Source: Sabellastarte sp. h YS-2021 (Eukaryota; Annelida; Polychaeta; Sabellida; Sabellidae). Taken from it: a stretch of DNA of 64,000 bases. Positions 34,071-43,839 of this stretch are shown here, piece by piece (positions within the stretch are counted from its first letter, which is position 1; each line of letters starts with the position of its first letter). The stretch is taken from assembly GCA_964017235.1 (NCBI GenBank), contig OZ024929.1, positions 110,779,793-110,843,792 of the forward strand. Reading direction: 5' to 3'. The translations under genes and the position numbers were made by a program. Under the pieces are notes generated by a model. It saw only the letters and a program-made list of their open reading frames with translations. It was not told where the DNA came from and made no database searches.

Positions 34071-34539
34071 CAGATACAGGATAGTTTAGCTGGCCCACTT
34101 AAAATAACCTAAAGAATACCCAGTACATGTGTGAAGGAAAATGTGCAATTTAAAACCATAACAATATTTTCTGTAGCAAATCAGCCAGGAGGATTTTTTT
34201 AGTTCATTATCTTTTGATAATTTTAGCAGCAAAATACAGTCAGTGTATTTTTGTCTTTGCATTTTCCCATATATCGGGATATATTAACACATTGATTTCT
34301 TTCATTAATTTATTGATTGATTAAGATTTAACATTGCTTGTAACACACTATACTTTGTCATACTTAAGGAATAATACACGACTAGCGTGGGGTTATGCAG
34401 GGTTTTACAATGAATAGCAATATTAGTAACACGAAGGCGAAGCCTAAGTGTTTCTAATGAGCTATGAGTTGTAGAACTATGCATAGCCCCACACTAGGAG
34501 ATATAAGACAATTTTTATAAGATGAACCTTGAGTTGACC

Positions 34540-34790
34540 TTAAACATGTGATATGGCGACCATTTTGTTTTCAAAATGAGATCAAAATTCCCTAGCTGTA
34601 AACATTTTGTGCATATTTGGTAAAACTAAGTTCAATATTTAAACTTTTAAAACATATATCAATAATTTTTGAACAGTTGACTATAGTGGCCATTTTGTTA
34701 TTAAAAATGAAGCCAAAATTTTTTAAAGATGTGTTTTCGTAGCCACTAACATTTTATGCAGATTTGGTGAAGATGTGTTCATAAATGAAT
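34540..34790 (+). repeat. Two-copy tandem repeat
   Basis: ATATGGCGACCATTTTG and TATAGTGGCCATTTTG, each followed by ATGA..CAAAATT and a GTAAACATTTTGTGCA-like block, repeat ~130 bp apart. A similar unit occurs near 29480-29640. Confidence 0.5.
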
Positions 34791-35041
34791 AAGATGTAAA
34801 GATTTATGTAAAAACGAGACAAATAGACATTCGCACACATGCATGCACTGAAGACGTTTTATAATCTCCCAACCCCAGCCTTTGGCAAGAAGGCAGGATA
34901 TAACAATCTTGACATAGTACATCTTGAAGTCTCATACAGATAAATACAGATGCAATTTCTGTTGACATTGGCTTTGCCAGTATGAACAGAATTTGAACAC
35001 TGGTTCGTACAACAAAATGTGACATGAAAGAAAAGAAAACA

Positions 35042-35390
35042 AACTAATATTGTTATTGTATATTTATACTCGGCACCATATCTCCAAATACTACAGGACT
35101 CAAAGCTGCTATTTCACCCATCTTACTCCACAGGTACAATCCAACCTCTCAAATAACTGACATTCTCCGAACTGAAAGACAGGGGCTCAAGGATGACCAT
35201 TTATCAACATCCTTCAGGTTCTTTAGCCTGCCACTGGGGTTATGACCCAATGACAGAGGACCGCGATTTTAAGTGGTCATCCAAGCCACTATGTATCTGC
35301 CTGTACCTGGGTTTGAACCCATATCCTTCCTACTCTTCTGTGTTCCTATCATACATGCATCATTAACCAATGTCTCTTGAATAAATATTG
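35042..35390 (-). mobile_element. SINE-like repeat (putative)
   Basis: On the minus strand a B-box-like GGGTTCAAACCC sits near 35317 and is followed by an apparent body (TCTGTCATTGGGTCATAACC, ATGGTGCCGAG). It ends in an AT-rich ATAAATATACAATAACA tail near 35050. The A box is not convincing and no duplication was found, so this is a tentative call. Confidence 0.4.
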
Positions 35391-36260
35391 CTTAGCCTAC
35401 AGTTTACAGTAGAATTTAAACAGAAGAAAGTGAGGCTTAATAAGTGTTATAAATTCTTCTTCTGCTTCACACATAACAGAGTGATTATTAGTTTGATTAT
35501 TTCTTGAGACTTTAAGTTAAAGAAATTACAACCTATAATAAACTAAGTTAAACAATTCCTTGTGGTTTACAGTAAGAATTGTATTTGCAGTCAGAAGGTG
35601 TATCAGCCATTTTCCATGCAAAGAGAAATAATATTTACACAGTGCTATTGCAGGGTATTGCTTTAACCAAATAAGCACGATAGTTTAAACTTCAATTGAA
35701 AACATGAATCCATGAATTAATCAAATTATTTACACAAACACTAAGCATGAAGAGTTTCTACTTAATTAACTATAAATGGAAGCAGGTTTAGTAAAATTCA
35801 TGTGTTATCACATGATTTAATTCAGATAAAAATAATACACAGGTGAGAACCATGTAAATGATGTGTTAATTTTATGATTTATGCCATCACTGGCTACACA
35901 ATACTACACTGTCCTGCAAGTGCACAGTACTTTTTAAGCTTACAACCACCATGTACTCATGGTTGATTTTACATATAACTGTACTGGATACAAGATCAGA
36001 TTTACATTTTTTATGTGACAATGTCATTACATTTGTGAAGACACAGACTGGCCTTCTGTGTTTTAATTTAAATTCTAAAAATTTCTTACAACGTTTATTG
36101 TTTTGTTTAAAAAAACATGCCTTAGTATCTTTTTATTACTATGTGTCTGATGATTAATACTATTTACTGGACGATTTCTGTTAAAAAAAATTGTAAGTGT
36201 TGGCTGTTGTTGCTGATTTTTTCTTTGTGTTTAACCTACAAATACACAAACAAGACAAAG
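35391..36260. other. AT-rich sequence, likely downstream of the - strand gene
   Basis: It contains TTTATT at about 36132-36137, which is AATAAA on the minus strand and could serve the gene ending at 36261. Nothing else was recognised. Confidence 0.4.
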
Positions 36261-36329
36261 TCAAAAGTAAGATTTAACATTTTGCTCAACAGCTAAGGTA
36301 TTACTGGGATAGGCACCAAGCTTTGCTAC
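36261..36329 (-). CDS. Terminal exon of an unidentified host gene (gene 1)
   Basis: On the minus strand, TTGTTGATATACACAG (acceptor) is followed by 22 codons reading VAKLGAYPSNTLAVEQNVKS and on to a TGA at 36261-36263. The acceptor is in phase 0, matching the phase 0 donor of the exon at 36798-36918, so the two join in frame. An AATAAA signal lies ~125 bp further. The protein family is not recognised. The alternative is a chance open stretch, but matched phases on both exons argue for a gene. Confidence 0.55.
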   Translation of the reverse strand, partial: VAKLGAYPSNTLAVEQNVKSYF

Positions 36330-36797
36330 CTGTGTATATCAACAAGTTGACTTGCATATACAAAACTGTAAAGTAGTATAAATTAATAATTACTGCCTCA
36401 CTAACAGAACAGCACCAGATATTTATATTTTTACAAATATTTGGTCTAGTTTTCCTATTTTTTTCTGTGTAAATGAGACAAACTATAAATGCAAATACCG
36501 GTAATGACACCCACCCCCCCACACACACACGCACTTTATATCTGCCCTCACCAACATACTTATATATGTGCCATTTGCTTACTCACATTTATGCTTTATA
36601 TAGATTCATAGTGCAGCCTTTTTAGAGTGTAATATTTGGTGTTTTATTAGATTATTTCCCCCAAGGAAACAACAGACATGGTTTAACAAAAGAACTTACA
36701 AAAATTTTCAAATGCTGGGCTCAAAAGTAAACCACACAGAAAACTTTTGTGTTTGTGGCATATTTTCTTACTTGTCAGTCAGTGATTTTGCACTTAC

Positions 36798-36918
36798 ACC
36801 AAGAGCCATTGTTTTTTTCCTAATGCCCACCCTGTACAGTGTGTTCCTCACTGCTTTACTGTCTCCTAGACTGCATTCCAGTCCCAGACATCTCCGTGCT
36901 ATAGCCAGAGTCTGCTCC
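36798..36918 (-). CDS. Internal exon of an unidentified host gene (gene 1)
   Basis: The acceptor context TGCATTGTTTTGAACAG and the donor GGT|GTAAGTGC are both near consensus. The exon is 121 bp, one base plus 40 codons, and reads EQTLAIARRCLGLECS, then KAVRNTLYRVGIRKKTMALG. The composition (charged, helical, R/K-rich end) looks like genuine soluble protein, but I do not recognise the family. Upstream exons are not visible. The 5' side is occupied by a 350-bp satellite and the gypsy insertion, so the gene may have a very long intron or be disrupted. Confidence 0.62.
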
Positions 36919-37009
36919 CTGTTCAAAACAATGCATAATTGTCAATAATAATGTAACACAGTGAGGACAGTTTATAGAACATTCTGGTAGAATTCACAGA
37001 AAAAAACTT

Positions 37010-38990
37010 CTGCTAAATGTGGACGCGATAACTCAAAAACAAATTAATATTTTTTTTTCAAGCTTGGTACACATGTTAAGGGTGCCCAAAGGAAGATCCC
37101 TATTTTAAGGTAACCTTAAACTCCCAGTAAAAAAGAACTTATGGCCACCTTAAGGTCAGAAATTGGACTTTTGGCCACTTAGAGCCCTGTAGGTCACAAA
37201 CTATGATGCTCAGCTGGCTGAAATTTTACCTGACAACACATTAATATGTTCTTAGTACATGTGCCGAAAATCCCGACTTTAAGTTGAGGAGAAAATTGTC
37301 TTTGAGGCCCATAAATACCCCCACTTAGGGATTTTTTGCTATACTTTTCACATATTTTGCCCTATAATTTGGAAGTGGTAATTCTGATGAGTCTCAAACT
37401 GTGCTAGGTATAACTTTGATATGTAATCCTTGTCTGTAGAAAATTTTAGGGCTGTAGGTTTACCCAAAGGGGTCGACTTAAGGTCTCAAAAGTGCCCACA
37501 GAGACCCAATTTATGCACTTTTTGCCACTTTCAAGCACTGTAGCTTTCAAACTATGTCTCTCATCTAAGTTAAATATCATCTGGGAATATATCTATGTGT
37601 TTTCTTATATGTGCCCCAACATTTAGGCCTTTAATAGACAGTTAACCTGTGTATCAGGACCATAAACACCCACCCGAGTGACCCTTATAAGACATTTTTC
37701 ACATCTTTTTCCCTGTAACTTGGAAATGGTAAGTCTGAGAAGTTTCAAACTGTATTAGATATATATTCTGTGTGTAATCTTAGTATGTAACAGATTTTAA
37801 GTCTGAAGCTTTAATTTTGAAGGTCAAATTGAGGTCTCTAAAAGGCTCCCAAAGACCCAATATTTGGACTTTTTGCTACTTTTAAGCCCTGTGACTGTCA
37901 AACTATGTGACTGATAGAGCTCAAATCCTATCTGGGAAGATATTAGTATGTTATTTATATATGTGCCAAAAATTAAGGCTTTAAGAAGACATTTAACCTG
38001 TGTATGAGGACCATAAATCCCCACCCGAGTGACCATTTTTAGACATTTTTCACATATTTTTCCCTGTAACTTGGAAATGGTAAGTCTAAGAAGTTTCAAA
38101 CTGTATTAGATGCATATTCTATGTGTAATCTTAGTATGTGACAAATTTTAAGTCTCAAGCTTTAATTTGAAGGCCACATTTAGGTCTCTAGAAGGTCCCA
38201 TAAAGACCCAGTATTTGGACTTTTTGCCAATTTTAAGGCCTGTGACTGTTAAACTATGTGACTGATAGAGCTGAAATCTCATCTGGGAATACATTATTAT
38301 GTTCTTTTTACATGTGCCAAAAATCAAGGCTTCAAGTAGACATTTAACCTGTGTATGAGGACCTTAAACACCCACCTGAGTGACCCTTTTAAGACATTTT
38401 TCACATATTTTGCTCTGTAACTTGGAAATGGTAAGTCTGAGAAGTTTCAAACTTTATTAGATACATATTCTGTGTGTAATCTTAGTATGTAACAAATTTT
38501 AAGTCTGAAGCTTTAATTTGAAAGCCACATCGAGATCTCTAAAAGGCCCACAGAGACCCAATATTTGGACTTTTTGCCACCTTTAAGCCCTGTGACTGTT
38601 AAACTATGTGATTGATGGAGCTGAAATCCCATCTGGGAATGCATTATTATTTCCTTTTTACATATGGCGAAAATCAAGGTTTTTAGTAGACATTTAACCT
38701 GTGTATGAGGGCCATAGACACTCGCCCAAGTGCCTTTTTGGACATTTTTTCCGTATTTTGCCCTGTTATTTGGAAATGCTTAGTGTGACAAGTCTTAAAC
38801 TGTATTATATATAATTTTTGTTTGTTATGTATGTCCCCCAAAAAGTTTCAGATCTGTAGTTTAATTGCTAAGGTCTCTTTAACAATTGTAAAATGCCCAC
38901 AGAAACCCAATTTATGGACATTATGCCACTTTAAAGCCCAGTAACTGTCAAACTATGTGGGTTATAGAGCTGAAATCTTTGAATTTTTAA
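37010..38990 (+). repeat. 350-bp satellite array
   Basis: GGACTTTTTGCCACTTTTAA and variants recur at about 37165, 37515, 37866, 38217, 38567 and 38916, so the spacing is 349-351 bp. Each unit carries AGACATTTAACCTGTGTATG, ACATTTTTCACATATTTT, CTTGGAAATGGTAAGTCTGA and TTAAGTCTGAAGCTTTAATT. The ends are more diverged than the middle, as in an array maintained by unequal exchange. Confidence 0.93.
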
Positions 38991-39245
38991 AAGGAAATGC
39001 CTGTCTATTTAAATTTTGAATATTAATAATGTTATGGCTATCTTAGTCTTTTAAGAACTTATTTTGTGTGTTATACCTCTGCTTGCTGAGTTTTTAACTT
39101 TTTAAAATGAAACTGGTTAAACGCCAGTTAAACATATTCAAGTAGACAAAATGGACACTTTAAGTGAGCTTTAAGTCCCAATATTAATGAAATTATATCC
39201 GTATGTAGTAAAACTAGGGGATTTTTAACCCTCAACTAGCCCATA
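38991..39245. other. Spacer before the gypsy 5' LTR
   Basis: AT-rich, no feature. It includes TAGCCCATATTA directly left of the LTR match, with no target duplication to the right of the 3' LTR. Confidence 0.4.
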
Positions 39246-39823
39246 TTATATTTTATTACTAAGGTGAATTTAAAATGTAAATGCTGAGGCAATAATTTTA
39301 TAGATTGCGGTATATATTGCCCAGAGTAATTAACACAAACCTCCCCACTTATATCCAATAGAAATACACACAGTAGTCTTGACCAATCACTGTGTTTCAT
39401 GCAAAATGTTCAGCTGTATTTCTTACACGGATGCTATTGCTAGAAAAAGGAGTTAACATCTAAAAGAGTGAAGATCAAAACTTTAGGCTAGGCAAAATTT
39501 CTACCTTTTGGCATGAAGACTAATTTCACAAAATTATGTTACTTTAGACAAATGAAATATGAAAATGTCAGAGTATAAATCATCAGTTAATAATGTGATT
39601 TGAGAAACTAATGGTAAAGAACTTGAAATATGAATTGATGATAGAATAAAATATGTGAAGAGAATTTATCTGACTTATTATTTAAATTATCAATGACTTT
39701 ATTTTTAAGATCCTGTTGTCCAATGTCTGCAATATGTCAGATACGGCAACGAAATGCCACCCTCTTAGCAAAGCCAAGCGAGTGAATCAATTTATTTAAT
39801 ATTGGAAACAGTGGCATAATACA
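39246..39823 (+). repeat. Gypsy 5' LTR
   Basis: It matches 54921-55498 over all 578 bp apart from one base. It ends in CA at 39822-39823, followed directly by a TGG-starting primer site. Confidence 0.95.
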
Positions 39824-39842
39824 TGGTGTTATAGATGCCGGG
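39824..39842 (+). promoter_or_regulatory. Putative tRNA primer-binding site
   Basis: TGGTGTTATAGATGCCGGG begins immediately after the LTR. TGG is the expected complement of a tRNA 3' CCA. The tRNA identity was not determined. Confidence 0.7.
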
Positions 39843-39872
39843 CATAATTTCACAAACTGGATATTAATATTA

Positions 39873-41225
39873 ATGGACAATTTAAGATATTTTACAAGAC
39901 TTCAGAAGAAAAAGAAAGCACAAAGGAAAGAAGATAACATCCAAGCCCCCGTTACAAAAGATCCAAATTCCATAGAGCAGCAACCTGAGACAATGAGTGA
40001 CACAGAGGAGGTACAACCTCCACCTGCAGGGACATCAGCACCCAGTGGGGAAGGTACTTCAAATTCTGCAACCATAACTACAGCTGCAGAACAGATGCCA
40101 GGGACATCATCAAACGGTATATTTACTACAGGACCTTCAGGAAATATGGTTACTCAGTCACACCACACGACTACTGTACCCACCTACACACCGCTCCCGT
40201 CTGGAATTACGACGTGCAAAGTACCAACCTTCGGCGCTTCTCAGAAAGAAGACCCAAGTGAGTTTCTTCAGGACTTTTGTGAATATGCCAAACTGTACCA
40301 CTTAAATAACGCACAGACAAAACATCTTTTCCTGATGTCACTTAAAGACAGAGCAAAAAGATGGTTTCGAATAAACTTTCCTGAGTTTGATGGAGTGGAA
40401 TGCTCCACTATCTTCAATGCGTTCAAAGAGGAATTCTACCCTCAAGGTATAGATTGGGAGAAGGAGATCAGCTACGACACTCTCAAACAGCAATATGCTG
40501 AATCGGTACACAGTTACGCACTCCGGGTAGAACAACTGGCAACAAAATTGAACAAGTCTGATGTTGGGATGATGCAAACGTTCATTAGAGGACTCCTACC
40601 CACATACAAGAGATCAGTATTAAGCAGAGGACCTATGAGTTTCAAGGAGGCGTGCAAGATTGCAACACTTCTACAGAGTGCAGAGACGGTGACACAAGAG
40701 GACGAGCAACATGACAAGACACTAAGGACTCTCAATGAATTAGTCACTCAAGTAAACCAACTGCAGTCTTCAGTCAAGAATACAACAGAAAGACCAAGCA
40801 CCACAGAAACAAGACCACCGAGAGTGACTCAACAACAGTTCAACAAGACTGGTGAGCAGAAAGTTACATGTAATTTCTGTAATAAAAAAGGTCATGTTCA
40901 AAATGAGTGTAGATTATGGTTAAGTCAGAACAGAGAGGCTAGTAAGATGAGTAGTAGTTTTGAAAGTGTTGTATGTCTTTATTGTGGCAAAAAGGGCCAT
41001 TATGCAACAGATTGTAGAACAAGGTTAAGCCAAATGTCTCCAAATACACCTCAAACTATGCATAGAGGTCAGGGTTATCAGAACCCTAGGTCACAAAATG
41101 ACTATTCCAGAGCTAGAGAGTATAGTCAAAGGTCAAACTCAGATTTTAACCAAGAAAGGTACCCCCAAAGATTTAACCAAAGTAGACAAACAAACCAACA
41201 AAAAGACAAACAGTTTTTTCAGTAG
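39873..41225 (+). CDS. gag: Gypsy Gag (capsid and nucleocapsid)
   Basis: An open frame of 450 codons. After a low-complexity T/S/P-rich N-terminus, the capsid region (about residues 120-280: FLQDFCEYAKLYHLNN, KDRAKRWFRINFPEFDG, MMQTFIRGLLPTYKR) fits retrotransposon Gag. Two CCHC zinc knuckles follow: CNFCNKKGHVQNEC at residues 333-346 and CLYCGKKGHYATDC at 368-381. The C-terminus is Q/N/R-rich. The TAG stop (41223-41225) lies just after a run of six T, with pol open in the -1 frame. Intact. Confidence 0.93.
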   Translation: MDNLRYFTRLQKKKKAQRKEDNIQAPVTKDPNSIEQQPETMSDTEEVQPPPAGTSAPSGEGTSNSATITTAAEQMPGTSSNGIFTTGPSGNMVTQSHHTTTVPTYTPLPSGITTCKVPTFGASQKEDPSEFLQDFCEYAKLYHLNNAQTKHLFLMSLKDRAKRWFRINFPEFDGVECSTIFNAFKEEFYPQGIDWEKEISYDTLKQQYAESVHSYALRVEQLATKLNKSDVGMMQTFIRGLLPTYKRSVLSRGPMSFKEACKIATLLQSAETVTQEDEQHDKTLRTLNELVTQVNQLQSSVKNTTERPSTTETRPPRVTQQQFNKTGEQKVTCNFCNKKGHVQNECRLWLSQNREASKMSSSFESVVCLYCGKKGHYATDCRTRLSQMSPNTPQTMHRGQGYQNPRSQNDYSRAREYSQRSNSDFNQERYPQRFNQSRQTNQQKDKQFFQ

Positions 41226-43468
41226 GCTGGCCCCAGAGATATAATAGTAGCAGACGTGCTAGGGAACCGGTATCTCATGTGTCCAGCTTATTGAATAACA
41301 GATATGATTGCCAACATTCAAGTAGACCCCAAGGACAAAAGTATGTAATGAACACCTTTAAACAAAGAGACCAAAACTATGAGAGGTATGAAGGTCAAAA
41401 TTATAGAAATAGAAGGTGTGAAATTAGTCAAAGAGTAGAAAACTACATGATCAAAGATAGAAAAGGTCAAAATACTGTAAGAACGTACAAAGGAAAACAA
41501 AAATTGAAACAATTATGGCAAAAGAAATATGGTGATTTGCAACCATATAACCACGAAGTCTCTGATAGTGAAATCCCAGTGAAAGTAGAAGGTCTGTCAT
41601 TTAAGGCATTGTTAGACACAGGTGCTACAGTGAATGCAATAAGTCCTGAATTATTGAAAAATTATCCCAAGCTTAGAAAATATAAATGTCAGAAACAAGT
41701 TGTCACTCAAACAGCTACTACAGCTTGTAGTAAAGAGAAAATAGAGTTGAATACAGTTGTAACAGTGAATGTAGAAATTCTGCAAAGGAATTTCCAGGTT
41801 ACTTTTTATGTGGTCCCAGAGTTGCAAAATGATCTCATACTTGGTATTCCTTTTTTTCAACAAGCAGAGGTTCAAATTGGTTATGACAAAGATGCTATGT
41901 ATGTCACATTCAATAGCACATTGAGATTAGAAAAATCACTAACTATACCTCCTTTGTCAGAAAGTATTGTGAATGGTGTTTTGAAAAACAGTGTGAAAAG
42001 TGTTCAAAATGTATTAGTGTGTGGTAATATGCTGAACAGATTTACAACTTCTGTTGTTGGTGGACGGACCTTGGTACAAACAAAACCTCAACAAAGTACA
42101 TTTCCAGTGTTGTTAGCAAATACCAAAAACACACCAGTGACATTGACTAAAAATCTCATTATAGGTCATGTACTTACAGTGGAGGAAAATGACATTATTA
42201 CAATACCAACACAGAAATCACAACAGAACATGAGCAAAAGTTTCATGCAAAAGCGGGTACAAGGTCAAATGAAAAACAAACATAAAAATCACACAAATGG
42301 CATGCAAAACAAAATAAAAACAATTAACACCAAGGGTGAAAACTCAGAGCAATATGGTAATAAGGCAGTTGCTAATGAGACTCCAAACACACAATACAAA
42401 CAAAACAAAAATCTGTATAAGAATGCAGTACCAAACTTTTCAGATAAAACGGAGTTTCCACCTATCCAACACAAATTGAAAGATTGTGCATTTAATAATA
42501 GAGACAAACTTAGACTCAAAACATTGTTAGAAAGGTATGAAGATGTATTTTATCATGAAGGTGAAAAATTACCAGCATGTACAAGCTATCAACATAGAAT
42601 GAATATGAGCCCAGACACAAAACCTTGGAAACAAATTCAATTCAGATATAATCCTGTACAGCAAGAAGCTATTTCAAAGAAAATCGCTGAGATGGAAGCA
42701 GCAGATATTATTGAAAAATCACAATCAGAGTACCTCAGCCCAATTATACTAGTACAAAGAAAGAATTCACAATCACCCAGATTTGTCTTAGATCTCAGAG
42801 CAAGTAACAAACATGTAATTAAAGACCCACTTACACCAGTTTCGCTACATGATGTAATTAATGCTTTACCAAAGGCCCCTAAATACATCACTAGCTTGGA
42901 CATGAAACAATCCTTCTACCAAATAGAAGTAGTTCCAGAACACAGAAAATACTTAGCTTTCAGATCTAGGGATGAAATCTGGCAGTTAAAGAGATGCCCC
43001 ATGGGACATAGGAACTCAGCGCAGTCACTTTGTCGTATGCTATCAAAAGTATTAAAAGGACTTTTATGGAGAAATCTATTTAGCTACTTAGATGACCTGC
43101 TTTTAGTGTCACAAACAGCTGATGAACACCTTGAGTTGTTAGAAACTGTACTACAAAGGTTCAGACAACATAGACTTAAATTAAATGCAGAGAAATCAGA
43201 GTTTGCAGTCAAAGAGATTCCATTCTTAGGGTACAAGATCAGTGAGAAAGGGTTAAGCTTAGATCCAACCAAACTGCATGCTTTAGAAAATTACAAAAAG
43301 CCAACAAACAAGAAAGAGTTAAAGCAATATTTAGGATTTGCAAACTTTCTTAAGAGAGCAGTAAAATCATTTACCTTGATAGCCGGTCCATTGTACAAAT
43401 TATTGAGAAAAAATGCAACATTTGAATGGACAGATGAGTGTGAACGTGCTTTTATTACGCTACAATAG
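41177..43468 (+). CDS. pol: Gypsy Pol, 5' part: protease and RT (cut by D)
   Basis: Open from about 41177 in the -1 frame relative to gag. A methionine-free start suggests expression as a fusion. The protease core LLDTGATVNAIS carries D at 41615. The RT runs from KLPACTSYQHRMNM to the interruption and contains FVLDLRASNKHV, motif A SLDMKQSFYQIEV, and YLDDLLLVS with Y at 43085 (about residue 603 counted from 41279). The connection domain ends at FEWTDECERAF, and the last codons before the stop at 43468 belong to DIRS element D. The pol continuation lies at 49835-51613. Confidence 0.93.
41214..41225 (+). promoter_or_regulatory. Candidate gag-pol -1 frameshift site
   Basis: Gag and pol (-1 relative) frames overlap from about 41177 to 41225. 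In that overlap the gag frame reads TTT TTT CAG TAG. Slippage by -1 on the six-T run would enter the open pol frame and bypass the stop. It is not a strict X XXY YYZ heptamer in the gag frame. Confidence 0.5.
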
Positions 43469-43615
43469 CTTACCATGTGGGACTTAATGCTGTTCTCGGG
43501 TTGCCACACCCGGGGCCAACGTCTTAGAAAAAAAGACAGTTCTTGTTAGCCACCGGATATACTGGTAGTTGTCGTCACGTGATAACTTCTGACCAATCGT
43601 CCTACTTTCTCGTTG
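43467..43615 (+). repeat. Element D left inverted terminal repeat
   Basis: AGCTTACCATGTGGGACTT to CCTACTTTCTCGTTG, matched exactly or nearly so, inverted, at 49640-49788. Confidence 0.96.
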
Positions 43616-43839
43616 GCCACGATTGACTGGTAGCAGTTTGTAAATATACAGACATTTTCATTTATTTCTCAGACTTTACTTATTGTTGGAGGCTAATATT
43701 TGCATATTTCTTGTAATATATATCATAGATTATTCTGTAAAAGTTTCATTTCCACAGGATAAGTATTTTTATTGCAGTCGCGTGTTTTGAGTTTTCCTCG
43801 GTTCAGGCTAATTCTTCTACGTCTTTTATTGCGTACAAA

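Noticed and set aside
33910-34098. Minus-strand gene
   Set aside because: The frame coincides with the CCCGCAAATAGCC minisatellite and has no other support.
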